A stretch of DNA of 64,000 bases from Deltaproteobacteria bacterium (GTDB lineage Bacteria; Desulfobacterota; Desulfuromonadia; Desulfuromonadales; JAAYDE01), in the NCBI GenBank assembly GCA_016934985.1, contig JAFGRU010000027.1, forward strand, positions 1 through 64,000. Reading direction: 5' to 3'. This document shows positions 1-9,358 of the stretch, piece after piece. Position 1 is the first letter of the stretch, and every line of letters begins with the position of its first letter. The position numbers were made by a program, and so were the translations under genes. The notes under the pieces are model-generated. The model made no database searches and was not told where the DNA came from. It was given only the letters and a program-made list of their open reading frames with translations.

Positions 1-3000
1 CTGGGGTCCTGAGGCGGCATGGGCTTCGGTGACGCCGAAAGGCCACCAGCTGCCAGAGGATTCTGCTGCGGCTGTCGAGGAAGAGAGCCCGCTGCCTGTG
101 TATTCGATGTGAACCTTGGCTTCGACGTTGGGATTTCCGGCTGGAAAGGAGACATCGAGGTCAAAGGGGGTGACAAAAGGCCCTTGGGCCTGGTACTGGT
201 TGCCGTCGCGGTTGATGGCATAACGGACCGGCACATCGACGGAAGAGAGCACTTCGGAGATGGAGAAGCTGGTGGAAAAATTGAAGGAGAAGACGGCTGC
301 TCCGCTCTGGTGGCAGGTCAGTTTCACCGAATTCAGGTCGATGGGCGTCAGGCCCAGGGTCGATTTGCCGCCCAGGGCTATCTCCATGTCGGAACCGTTT
401 TCGAGAAGAGGGCGGCCGTCCATGGAATAGATGATTCCGGCAGCCACGACATTGTCGGCCAAGACGACATCTTCGGCTTCGAAACGGAAGGTTGTGCTGT
501 CGGCCCGGGCCGCCCAGCCGGTCTGCGGAAAGTTGCCGAAGAGGAGATCCCGGACTGTCATGGTGATGCCCCGGTACTCTTTGACGACTTCGCTTTGACT
601 GATAGCCGAGAAGTCGAAATAGGCCTCCTGCCCGGGCACGCCATGAACGAGACGGGCGTCCCCTTTAAGATGGGTTTCGAGCCAGGGCAGGTCGACGTCA
701 AGGTTGCGGTAGATGGCCAGGTTGCTTTTGCCGGTGTCCACGGAGATGGAAGAAAAGCCGATGCTTCCTTCCTTGTATGGGGTGGAGAAGGGCGCGCTGA
801 TTTCCGTTTTTCCGACCAGCCTGGTGCCTTCCACGCCCCAGTTGCTGACCCGCCCCTTGTTGGCTTCGGGCACCTGGAATTCAAACAGGTTGGGAATGAG
901 CTGAGCGTTTTCACCAAAGTGGAGGCCGGCCCATTCCATTCCTGCCCCGTTAGGATTGGCGGCCATGCCCTGGCTGGCGCTGAGGTCGAGGACGATCTCC
1001 TGTGGTTTGATGGAGAAGCCGCTGTTGCCGATTTCTATTTCCATATTGGCCGCTTCGCTGTAGTACCAGTCGCCGGCTTCGGAAACCGGGCCGGTGACCG
1101 TCCATTCAGGTGGCTGGCTCGAACCTGTCAGGTGCAGGTCGGGATCCCCTGTCCTGGCGTTGAGGGTCAGGTTCATGGGGGTTTGTCCGGCCTGTCCTGC
1201 GAGTTTTTTCAACTGCATGCGCATTCCTGCCTCGTTGACGGTGTAATCGAGGCTGTGATTGATGCTTCCGGAGGTCACCATGAGGCCGTCGGCGGCGACG
1301 CTCCAGTTGTTGATGGCAATAGGCAGGATATAGTGCGTGGCACTGCCTCCCTGGCCGGTGTAGAGGCCAAGGTTGAGGACCCCATTGCCGCTATATCTGC
1401 TACCCATTTTTGTCACTTCAAGATTGCGGATTTCGAAATGCTCGCCCGTCGAGGTGGGGAAGAGAAACTTGCAGGGTTTTGCAGGATCGCTGGCCGTGAC
1501 CCGGTAGTCAAACGGCTCGGACTTGACGTAATAGGGTTTCTCTTTCTTCTGCTGGAACTCCGGGTATTTTTTGGCTTTTGCAAAACAGTTGAGGCTGACC
1601 ATGACCGGGCGGCCGGAAATGCCCTCTTTGGAAGGGGAGAGGATGCTTATCTTGACGCCGCTTTTCTGGAAAGCGTTGAGGTGCTGGTTGTTGGAAACCG
1701 CCGCGGGAGCGGCATGGGCCTCGGCAACCAGCCAGGAAAAAGGATTGAAGGCGAAGCCCGAATCGCTGCCGAAAGCGTAGGATGAAGAACCTTGAGCGGC
1801 ATCCAGCAGGTTGAAAAGGACCTCCTGGCTCATATGGCTGACCTGAGGCAGGACTTCCGCTTCCACAACAAGAGAATAGGCTTTATTGGCCATCTCATCG
1901 GCCATTTCCACGACCGGCGAATTGAGCGGTTCCGTGGCAAAAGATTCGGGGGTCGGCGTATTCTGGGTGCTTTCGGTCAATGTGACGCCTTGTTCGGTGC
2001 GCAGGGGCGAGGCCAGGTCTTTTTCCACCGAGCCGATGACCATGCTGCTGTTTCCCTGCTTCAGACGCCAGGTGATTCTGGCCGTTCCCTCGCCGTAATA
2101 GGTCAGCCCGGCATTGCCCTGGAGGATGTCACAGGCGCTGACCTGGCCATCGAAGAGGCTGTCCAGTATGGCCTGGGCCGCAGCACCGGTTCCCGGCATG
2201 GCCTGCACCATTCCGGCGGCATTGGCCGACGTCTGACTGGCGACGAGATTGCCTATCTGGCCGCTGCTGTTGGCTGATGGCGATGTGCTGGTCTGGCTTT
2301 GGGAAGGCTTTTTCGGGATGGTTCTCTTGTTTTTCGGCAGGGGAATAGTGGTTTTCCCCTTTGAAGGCAGCGTTATGGCCTGGGAAGAACCCGAGCCGTT
2401 GATGCCGGTGATGGCTATGCTTTCAAGGTGGAGAGGTCCCTGGGCGACGAGGTCCTCGCGGAAAGCGATCTTTTTTGTTTCGCAGTAGATGAGGTGGGCG
2501 CGGCCGGCCATGGCGTAGTAGGAGTTTTCATTGAACTCGAAAGACGCTTTGCCCAGGCCGGACACCTGGAAATCCCTGCCACCGGCTTTCTGGATGCCCT
2601 TAATGGCTTTTAAATAGGGGGTGTAGCTCGAGGAAGAGAGGACCACAGGTCCCGCCGATGCCTGGGTGTTGCCATAGACCTCGTCATAGACCGAGGCCAG
2701 GGCGTCAGGGGAGCCGTTCTGAATATCATCCGAGGGAAGGACGAAGATGCGGACCGTGTAATTGCCGCTTCTCTCGTAGCGATGATAGTAGGTCTTGCCA
2801 AGAGGAATTATGTCGAGGCCGGATGGTTGGGAGAGATCGATCTCCAGCGGAGTGGCCCCGCTGCCGTCCCCCCAGTCGAGGAAAAGATTGGGAATATAGG
2901 TGACGATATTGCCGGGGCTTGGGACACTGCCGCTGACCTGAGTGGCATAGGGTATATAGCGGAGGTTAAGGGTGCCGGTCAGCTCCCAGCGGTCGCCGGG

Positions 3001-4698
3001 ATAGTTGGCTGCGCGGTTGCCCTTGTCAGGGTTGACGATGTTGATGGCCGAGGCTGACGCGGCAGATCCGGCACAAGCGAGACCGCTCGGCTTGCGTGGA
3101 GTGCACAGTGATTTGCGATCGGATATTTCAACCTCGACGTCTTTGGCAACGGTGACGGTTTTCACCATCGTTAAACCCGACTGGCCGCTTCCCCCTGATG
3201 AAATCGTTTTTTCCGTAAGATAGGTTTTATACCCGGCCACCTCCCACCAGACAATTAAGGGGGCGCCCAGGCCGTGAACGACGGTATTTTCACCGATCTT
3301 GCGGTCCTTGGTAAGCAGGTCGAGGAGGTAGGCGGTGTCCATCTTGAAGAAACTGGGAAGCTGGTTGACCTGTGTGCCTAAAAAATCGATCGAAACCGGG
3401 TTGATGTGCTTTTTCTCGATGATGAAGCCGTTTTCGGTGACAAGCCGGAATTCAAACCAGTCCGCCATGCCGGGGTTTTGTTCCCGCCAGGAAAAAAGGG
3501 TCTGCTCGTTGAGGGTTTCCGGGACCATTGACGTAGAAGTAAGAAAATCCTCAGGGCCGAGGAGCTCGATGCGGCCTTTTATCTGAACCTTGATATCCGG
3601 AGTGACCAGCTTGGGTCTGGGTTTTTTCACAAGCTTTCTGGCCACAACCCAGGCCTTGGCCGGGAAAGGGTTCCATGGCTGAGACGCGGCGTTTCGCAGC
3701 ATGAGGCTGCGCGAACCTGGAGCGGCCGAAGAGGCGACCTTGACGGTCATGGTCAATTTGCGCGGAGAGACAACGGTTAAGTCCTCGATTTCAATATTGT
3801 CGCCGAGGTCGGCTTCCAGACCCTCCGAGAAGTTCCGGCCTGTCACCTCAATCTGGTAGGTTTTGCCCTGGGACCACTGGTTGGGGAGAAGGGCCTGAAC
3901 GGAAAAGGTTGAAGACGTCTGTTTTTTGGTTGGACGATCGCTGTTGAGGGTTATGGGCAGGCCTATGGGAAGAGAGGTCGATCCGGCTACCGTGACTGCC
4001 ACCGAGGAAACGTGGCTTCCTCCGGCATCAACGAGGGTTACCAGGCGCGCACCGGGTTGGGCGTTGGCTGCGACGCTGATGGCAACCCTGAGGCGACTAC
4101 CTTCCGCTGCCGGGCTTGCGGCACTGATTCCGGACCCGAAATTGACTTCCGTGACACCTTCAAGGTGTATTCCGGTCAGAGTCAGGGAATAGGATTGCCC
4201 GGGCCTTAGCGTGTTGGGGACGATGGTTCTGACCGCTGGACTGACGGAAGTTGCTGTTACCGTGATCCGGGCTTGACTTTGGCGGACCTGGTCTCTGTAC
4301 TGCACCCTCACGAACCGCTGGCCTGGCGTAGCGTCGGCTGCAACGCTGATCGGTACGGTGGCATTGGTGCCGGTGTCATTGAGAAGGGTGGGGGGGCCGG
4401 TTGTTATTCCATCCCCGAGGATAATCCGCATATTGCCGCTGAGGTTCCGGCCCGTAATCGTAAGATTGCCGGACTGGCCCTGGTTGATGGTCGCGGGAAA
4501 AACGCTCAGCACGTTGGGAACGTCTGTCTGGCCGGCAGTGGTGGGGGCCATCGTTCCCGAGCCGCCGGGGCGGAGGATGATGGGAAGAGGCTGTCTCCGG
4601 CTGTCGGAATTCTGTTCGCGTTGCTGGGCGGCGAATGCCGGCAGGGAGAAAATCAGCAGCAAAACGAGCGTTGACCTGAACAACGTCAGTCGTTTCAT
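1..4698 (-). CDS. Giant exported IPT/TIG- and PKD-like-domain protein (C-terminus outside window)
   Basis: The reading frame is open from an ATG at 4698 to the left edge, giving 1566 codons without a stop, so the gene is partial at its 3' end. A Shine-Dalgarno GAGGTG lies 7 bases before the ATG. Residues 1-24 form a signal peptide (MKRL start, hydrophobic core, AFA-A site). Three IPT/TIG-like Ig domains follow at about 60-148, 154-237 and 266-345, recognised by repeated P-x-x-x-x-x-G-x-x-x-x-L-T-I-x-G-x-N-L patterns. A PKD-like segment is near 600-655 (LDWGDGSG, then YYHRYERSGNYTVRIFV). A low-complexity Lys/Pro/Ser/Thr linker follows, then a long beta-rich region. It is the last visible gene of the minus-strand operon with the two genes upstream. 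Such domains are typical of cell-surface or secreted adhesive or scaffold proteins; the actual role is unknown to me. Confidence 0.85.
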   Translation of the reverse strand, partial: MKRLTLFRSTLVLLLIFSLPAFAAQQREQNSDSRRQPLPIILRPGGSGTMAPTTAGQTDVPNVLSVFPATINQGQSGNLTITGRNLSGNMRIILGDGITTGPPTLLNDTGTNATVPISVAADATPGQRFVRVQYRDQVRQSQARITVTATSVSPAVRTIVPNTLRPGQSYSLTLTGIHLEGVTEVNFGSGISAASPAAEGSRLRVAISVAANAQPGARLVTLVDAGGSHVSSVAVTVAGSTSLPIGLPITLNSDRPTKKQTSSTFSVQALLPNQWSQGKTYQIEVTGRNFSEGLEADLGDNIEIEDLTVVSPRKLTMTVKVASSAAPGSRSLMLRNAASQPWNPFPAKAWVVARKLVKKPRPKLVTPDIKVQIKGRIELLGPEDFLTSTSMVPETLNEQTLFSWREQNPGMADWFEFRLVTENGFIIEKKHINPVSIDFLGTQVNQLPSFFKMDTAYLLDLLTKDRKIGENTVVHGLGAPLIVWWEVAGYKTYLTEKTISSGGSGQSGLTMVKTVTVAKDVEVEISDRKSLCTPRKPSGLACAGSAASASAINIVNPDKGNRAANYPGDRWELTGTLNLRYIPYATQVSGSVPSPGNIVTYIPNLFLDWGDGSGATPLEIDLSQPSGLDIIPLGKTYYHRYERSGNYTVRIFVLPSDDIQNGSPDALASVYDEVYGNTQASAGPVVLSSSSYTPYLKAIKGIQKAGGRDFQVSGLGKASFEFNENSYYAMAGRAHLIYCETKKIAFREDLVAQGPLHLESIAITGINGSGSSQAITLPSKGKTTIPLPKNKRTIPKKPSQSQTSTSPSANSSGQIGNLVASQTSANAAGMVQAMPGTGAAAQAILDSLFDGQVSACDILQGNAGLTYYGEGTARITWRLKQGNSSMVIGSVEKDLASPLRTEQGVTLTESTQNTPTPESFATEPLNSPVVEMADEMANKAYSLVVEAEVLPQVSHMSQEVLFNLLDAAQGSSSYAFGSDSGFAFNPFSWLVAEAHAAPAAVSNNQHLNAFQKSGVKISILSPSKEGISGRPVMVSLNCFAKAKKYPEFQQKKEKPYYVKSEPFDYRVTASDPAKPCKFLFPTSTGEHFEIRNLEVTKMGSRYSGNGVLNLGLYTGQGGSATHYILPIAINNWSVAADGLMVTSGSINHSLDYTVNEAGMRMQLKKLAGQAGQTPMNLTLNARTGDPDLHLTGSSQPPEWTVTGPVSEAGDWYYSEAANMEIEIGNSGFSIKPQEIVLDLSASQGMAANPNGAGMEWAGLHFGENAQLIPNLFEFQVPEANKGRVSNWGVEGTRLVGKTEISAPFSTPYKEGSIGFSSISVDTGKSNLAIYRNLDVDLPWLETHLKGDARLVHGVPGQEAYFDFSAISQSEVVKEYRGITMTVRDLLFGNFPQTGWAARADSTTFRFEAEDVVLADNVVAAGIIYSMDGRPLLENGSDMEIALGGKSTLGLTPIDLNSVKLTCHQSGAAVFSFNFSTSFSISEVLSSVDVPVRYAINRDGNQYQAQGPFVTPFDLDVSFPAGNPNVEAKVHIEYTGSGLSSSTAAAESSGSWWPFGVTEAHAASGPQ

Positions 4699-4774
4699 TA
4701 ATTCACCTCATGGAAAAGTGAGAGCAGGAAGGGCCCCTGGACGATGAATCTGGCGTCGTGTTCCCCCTGGGAGT

Positions 4775-4834
4775 CCCTTGGCTCTTCCAGGCAAAAGTCC
4801 AAGGGAAGACAGAAGCTGTTCTGCCTGGAAGAGC
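4775..4834 (-). repeat. Interleaved inverted repeats between two operon genes
   Basis: A perfect 13-bp inverted repeat, GCTCTTCCAGGCA (4781-4793) with TGCCTGGAAGAGC (4822-4834), has a 28-base loop. A second 7-bp pair, CCCTTGG (4775-4781) with CCAAGGG (4799-4805), crosses it, so in RNA the two helices would form a pseudoknot or be mutually exclusive. It sits in the 173-base gap between the 418-residue protein gene and the giant gene. There is no clear U-tract, so an RNA-processing or stability element, or a partial terminator that lowers expression of the giant gene, is as likely as a true terminator. Confidence 0.6.
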
Positions 4835-4871
4835 AGAGACGGGGGACATTATCTATTAAGGCCGCCCAAGT

Positions 4872-6128
4872 TCAGTTGGGAGCCCCGGCTTGCGGTTTTA
4901 CCTCCTCGTGTCCTTCCTTTTCGGCGGGAGTTTTGCCGGGGGCCGGCGCATGGAAATATACTATTCGCGAGAAGCTGGCGGCAAGGCCGGTTCTGCCGTT
5001 GAATGCTTGAACCCGCCAGACGTAAGGGATATCGGGAATAATGCGCTCCAGATCGAAGATGCTGATTTTGTAAGAGGGGTCCCGGGTCAGGGCGGCGAGG
5101 AGAGGTTTGTGCCCGGAAAAATCGATTTGGGAGAGGTCTTGAACCGCAGCCGGTGAACCCAGCCCGTAAATCTGGAAATGATAGACCACTCCGTTGCCGG
5201 CCGGCTGCCAGGAAAACTCGGGGAGGTTATCACGGGCAATGAGGATATGAGCCTTTTCCAGAGGTGAAATGAGCCTGAGAGAGCCGGGGGTCGGGCCGGG
5301 CGGCGTGTCGCTGACATAATAGAAAATGATCGGCTCGCTGAATCCCGGGGCGGGGTCGAGGATTTCGAATTCCACCCGGTGGAGCCCCGAGGCATAGGTC
5401 GGAAAAGATGGTGCTACCGGACTGGTAATGTTTACCTCCCGGATACCGGGCGCCAGATAACGGGTTACATAGCTGAGAAGCTGGCCATCAACCTTCCATT
5501 GTCCGCGCAGGGTGCCGCCGCCGGTGTAAGTGAGAGTGGCAGTGGCCGCCAGACCCCGGGTGTTTCTGGGGACGGTGATTCTTCCGCCGGAGGCAGAGCG
5601 TGTGCTGCCACTCGTCCCGGGTTGGTTGAACTCAAGTTTGAGGCGTGCCAGCGAGAAGGTTGCGGCGCTGGCCGGAGCCATCTGCAACTGAACTTCGGCG
5701 GTATCGGGAGGATAATTTGTGTCGGGGTCGGTATCCGCAAAGGTGCGGCGGTAATAGATGGTGCTCAGATTGTTTTCTATGGCCGTTCTGATAACTGCGG
5801 AGGGTACTATAACAGTCTCGGTTGTGGTCCCCCGGTTGTTGACCAGGGTGATGGTCAGGGTGGAATTAACCGTTCCCAAAACAGTTCCTCCCGCCGTCTC
5901 AAAGCGTCCGGAAGTGGATATCGCGGTAAAGGTTGGCGCATCGAGCTGGAAAGCGCGGTAGAAAACCTGAATTGAATTGTTGATGCCCGGAGTTATTCTG
6001 TTGCTGGGCGGAGTAGCGGTCATGATTATGGCAGATGCGCTGCCGCCGAAAACGGTTAATAGAAATGCGGCAATTGCCAGGATTTGTTGTATCGCAATAA
6101 CGCGGTTTTTGAAAATACCTTGGTTCAT
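4872..6128 (-). CDS. Exported protein of unknown function, 418 aa
   Basis: The ATG at 6128 has GGGAG just upstream and lies 24 bases after the stop of the beta-barrel-like gene, so the two are probably co-transcribed. The N-terminus has a basic start followed by a hydrophobic stretch (about residues 15-33) ending in SASA, a signal peptide. The mature part is rich in Thr/Ser/Val beta-strand patterns. Its C-terminal third (about 290-400) looks like a fibronectin/Ig-type fold (LRLISPLEKA, PEFSWQPAGNGVVYHFQIY, YVWRVQAFNG), the pattern of FN3-like proteins that describe extracellular ligands. I do not recognise a named family. Its place between an outer-membrane-like protein and a giant IPT/TIG protein suggests a periplasmic or surface partner of the same assembly. 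Confidence 0.75.
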   Translation of the reverse strand: MNQGIFKNRVIAIQQILAIAAFLLTVFGGSASAIIMTATPPSNRITPGINNSIQVFYRAFQLDAPTFTAISTSGRFETAGGTVLGTVNSTLTITLVNNRGTTTETVIVPSAVIRTAIENNLSTIYYRRTFADTDPDTNYPPDTAEVQLQMAPASAATFSLARLKLEFNQPGTSGSTRSASGGRITVPRNTRGLAATATLTYTGGGTLRGQWKVDGQLLSYVTRYLAPGIREVNITSPVAPSFPTYASGLHRVEFEILDPAPGFSEPIIFYYVSDTPPGPTPGSLRLISPLEKAHILIARDNLPEFSWQPAGNGVVYHFQIYGLGSPAAVQDLSQIDFSGHKPLLAALTRDPSYKISIFDLERIIPDIPYVWRVQAFNGRTGLAASFSRIVYFHAPAPGKTPAEKEGHEEVKPQAGAPN

Positions 6129-6152
6129 TACAGACTCCCGGATGGTTGATCG

Positions 6153-8408
6153 TTAAAGAAACATCAGTGAAAGTCCGCCGATGCTCAGCACCAGAAAAAC
6201 GGAGTAATCTTCTTCCGAATCGTCGCCGACCCGGTCGTCGACGCGACTGTACCTGGCCCGCAAGGAGATAGTTTTCTGCGCCTGTTTGAAAAACCAGGTT
6301 TCTGGATGCCAGTTATACTGGCAGATGCCATCGTAGGTAATGGTGTGAAACGAATTGTCGTCGGTGTCGGAATCGATGGCTGACAAAGTCATATATAAAT
6401 CATGAGAGGGATTAAACATGTAGGTCCCGGCCAGGGTGCCCTGCCAGGTTTCCGTGGTCGGAGTGCTGTTGTCTGACTCGGTTCGGCTCCAGGAGGCGCT
6501 TGGATTAAGCGACAGATTGACCGTGGGTTGATAGCCGAGGCTGATAACTGCCTGATGAGTGCGGCTGTCGCTGTCTGCGATGGAATCATCCTCAAACATC
6601 GTGAAGGAGTAGCTGGGTGAAAGATTCCATTTTTCCCTGACGATGGTGAAGCCTCCGCCGAAGGTCTGCGACAGGTTTTTGACGGCGTCTACGGTGGCCG
6701 GTTCATCGCTACTTTCCTGGTTGGTGATATTGGCGTTCAGGAAAAAGTTTGGCCAGTCAGCTTTGAAGAGGTTGTAGGAAAGATCAACGCTGGTGTTGTT
6801 GATGACAGGCAGAAGCGGGTCCTTTTCCATGTTGTCGCGGCTGTAAAAACCGCTGGCGGAAAGGCTCGATTCGGTAAATGTTTTAGTGCCGAAAAGGATG
6901 TACTCTTCACGGTTATCCACTTTTGTGGTGTCGACGATACTGCGGAAATTCTGGCCGATGTGCTTGTATCCGCCACCGTAATTGTAGCTCCCCGCGGTCC
7001 CTGAAAAACGTGCCAGCCAGGCTTCGCCGCGCTCATATCCATAGCCATCGCTGCTGTCTTCGTCATAACGGCTCCAGCCATACTCTCCCGTTAGTTTGAG
7101 TTTCTCTTCCAAGGGGGCGGCCGAGACCTGCAGCGAGTAGATTTGTCCCTGGCTCGCAGGAGAAAGAGAGCTGGTGGTGGAGTCGTTAGTATCTTCGATT
7201 TTTCCGGTAACGGCCGTTCCTTTAACGGCTATTTCCCCCGCCGTGTCCCAGCGCTGCTCCAGAGAGCCGCCCAATAGCCGCTGGTTCGGGTCGCCGAGAT
7301 CAAGGGCGTGGTCGAAATCGGTAGCATAGTCGCTGCGTAAGAGAAAGGCCTGTGCTTTTGTGTTTTTGTGATTAAGCTCGACAAGACCGCCGCGCCGCGA
7401 AATGGATTCACTGATCAGTTCGGTACCTTCGAAACTCAGATCACCGACGGCCAGGCGTTGTTGGCGGTAAAGAAGCTCGAGGAGAAAATTGTTGAGGTTG
7501 AAATTGTTTTCGGTCTCTTCCGCGCCTTCTTGTTCCGTATACCAGCCATTGGCCTCGAAGGCGATTTTGAGATCCCCTTTTTCCATAACAGATGTCAGAG
7601 TGGCGTTGGATTGAATTTTCCAGTCGGACTCTTGCGAGTTATCCTTTCCGGCGAGGCGGATATCGGTCTGGGCGTCCATCATGATCTGCCCGGAGACGCG
7701 GTCGAACATTTCGGATTGGGGGATGAAAAAATACCAGGTTCGGGGCGGGAGAATTGTGCCGGCAGAGTCCATGGTCTCAAGAGTGATGGAATGCTTGCCG
7801 AAGTCAAAATCGGCCTGGGGGGTGTATGTAATGCCCTTGGTGGTGACTTCGGTCAAAGGAGAAACGTCCACGTCATCAACGAGGAGGCGCATGGAGCCCC
7901 ATTGGGAAGAATCCTCAAAATCGGCAAAGCGGATCGATATGGTCGGGCGCTGGTTGCCGGCCCTCGCACCGTCCATTTCCGGGAAGGCCAGTTCTTTCTC
8001 GGCGGCTCCGCCCAGGGAGACCTCGGCACGCAGGGGATTTTTCCGCGGATTGAGTTTCGGCGAGGTGAAAATCCGGTCCCTGCCGTCTTTGACGGCAAAG
8101 AAATATTCGATGCCCGGCGGCAGCAGTTGACGCCCTTCAAGTATAGCGGCGAATTCAATTCCCGAGATCTTATCCATGGGGCGGGAGGTGTAGTCTGAGC
8201 TGCCTATGGCGCGAAAATTAAAAGTTGCCGTAACCGGCGGAACGAATTCCTGGGTGCGGATTTGGAAAACGATATTTTGACCGGCGGCCACCGGACCTTG
8301 CGGGGACGTGAGGATGATGCGTTCTTCAGCCAGACCAGTCATCGGGGTGAGAAGGATAAGACCAGCGGCAAGAAACCAGGAAATGACCTTTGATTCCATC
8401 TGTCGCAT
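6153..8408 (-). CDS. Outer-membrane beta-barrel-like protein with Ig-like N-terminus, 751 aa
   Basis: I place the start at ATG 8408, not at the in-frame ATG 63 bases upstream, because AGGAGG lies 10 bases before it and a clean signal peptide follows (residues about 5-27, FLAAGLILLTPMTGLAEE). Residues about 30-240 are beta-rich with a repeated Ig-like look (IILTSPQGPVAAGQNIVFQI; a periplasmic domain). From about 250 to the end the protein alternates polar and hydrophobic residues with many aromatic girdle positions, such as LAVGDLSFEGTELISESISR and NLSPSYSFTMFEDDS. It ends in strands YSVFLVLSIGGLSLMFL, as expected of an outer-membrane barrel, although the last residue is Leu rather than Phe. 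It is first in the operon with the two exported proteins downstream. The function is not known; a secretion or anchoring pore for the giant protein is only a guess. Confidence 0.75.
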   Translation of the reverse strand: MRQMESKVISWFLAAGLILLTPMTGLAEERIILTSPQGPVAAGQNIVFQIRTQEFVPPVTATFNFRAIGSSDYTSRPMDKISGIEFAAILEGRQLLPPGIEYFFAVKDGRDRIFTSPKLNPRKNPLRAEVSLGGAAEKELAFPEMDGARAGNQRPTISIRFADFEDSSQWGSMRLLVDDVDVSPLTEVTTKGITYTPQADFDFGKHSITLETMDSAGTILPPRTWYFFIPQSEMFDRVSGQIMMDAQTDIRLAGKDNSQESDWKIQSNATLTSVMEKGDLKIAFEANGWYTEQEGAEETENNFNLNNFLLELLYRQQRLAVGDLSFEGTELISESISRRGGLVELNHKNTKAQAFLLRSDYATDFDHALDLGDPNQRLLGGSLEQRWDTAGEIAVKGTAVTGKIEDTNDSTTSSLSPASQGQIYSLQVSAAPLEEKLKLTGEYGWSRYDEDSSDGYGYERGEAWLARFSGTAGSYNYGGGYKHIGQNFRSIVDTTKVDNREEYILFGTKTFTESSLSASGFYSRDNMEKDPLLPVINNTSVDLSYNLFKADWPNFFLNANITNQESSDEPATVDAVKNLSQTFGGGFTIVREKWNLSPSYSFTMFEDDSIADSDSRTHQAVISLGYQPTVNLSLNPSASWSRTESDNSTPTTETWQGTLAGTYMFNPSHDLYMTLSAIDSDTDDNSFHTITYDGICQYNWHPETWFFKQAQKTISLRARYSRVDDRVGDDSEEDYSVFLVLSIGGLSLMFL

Positions 8409-9358
8409 AACCGAGAAACCTCCTGTTCCGGAAATCCGGAGAATGAACAACAGACCTGGTGCTCTTTTCAAAAAACAGCGTCCACGATAGCGGGTTTATT
8501 TCATCTGAAGCTTTCGAGGCACAGGTCGATTATTATCAATAAAAATTTCAATTTTCCTGAATGGAAAGCTGCTCAAGCGAATGTTGATAATCAGCCCACC
8601 CGTGAGGACGTGGGGACTCAAGGCTTTTGCTCGGGGGAAGTCTTTGAGGAATGGAAGATGTATCGGTGCGAAGTATACGGATGATAGAAGATCCGAGCTT
8701 GGTGTTTTTTGGTATCACGCTTGTTACATTAAGGCAAGAAAATATTAATTCAGATCGGTTAATATGAATGCGAAAAGCATTGGTATTATGAAATTTTTTT
8801 AAAGGCCTGGGTGGCCTTTTTAAATAAGGTTTCCCTGTTGCATTTTGCAATACATCGATCCGGGTTCCCAAAAATTTTTTCGGCTGGGTTTGCAGTACCA
8901 AAGTCAGGGGCTATGGTTTCACCATTTGATGTTTGGTGCCCGCATGGGCAACTTTTATGTTTCCGGCCGATAAAGCTCACTCAAAGGTTGCGTTGCTGGT
9001 CAATTGGTTCACTTTGGACCGCTGTTCTATGAAACCCCACAAACAAGGCGGAAAAAAACCATGCAGGCGTGACGGGTCTTTTTGGTTTAATCTGTTTTTG
9101 GTGGCGCTGGAAGGTTTGGAATGTTCTCAGATGGCATGGGGTTTACATAAAAGCAAGCTGATATTAATTGCTGACAATTAAACTAGTTGATAGAGTTTCG
9201 AAAACAGTGATTTTCGGTAGAGCTGTCGGCTGCCAGAATAATGGCTGTTCGCCCATAGCTCGATTTATGGAATCTTTTGGGTATTGGGAATCAAATTACA
9301 GCTTGTTTAATGCCGCTCAGCCGAATAGGTTGATTTTATAAAGGGGAAATATCTGGTC
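8409..9358. other. Divergent intergenic region, no convincing gene
   Basis: These 950 bases separate the minus-strand secretion operon from xthA. The short reading frames inside have no Shine-Dalgarno sequence and no recognisable protein pattern. The stretch is AT-rich and must hold divergent promoters, but I cannot assign -35/-10 boxes with confidence. One structured element, the hairpin at 8801-8821, is listed separately. Confidence 0.6.
8801..8821 (+). terminator. Hairpin followed by T-run inside the divergent gap
   Basis: AAAGGCC (8801-8807), loop TGGGT, GGCCTTT (8813-8819) followed by more T residues has the form of a short Rho-independent terminator read on the plus strand. No plus-strand gene precedes it within this gap, so it would end a short untranslated or small RNA, or protect xthA from read-through. 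The stem is only 7 bp. Confidence 0.4.

Noticed and set aside
19-1785. Long plus-strand open frame of about 590 codons
   Set aside because: It is exactly antisense, triplet for triplet, to the giant minus-strand gene, whose frame has a signal peptide, ribosome site and recognisable domains. The plus frame has none.
8548-8980. Small minus-strand frames in the divergent gap
   Set aside because: No ribosome site, unusual composition and no protein-like pattern.
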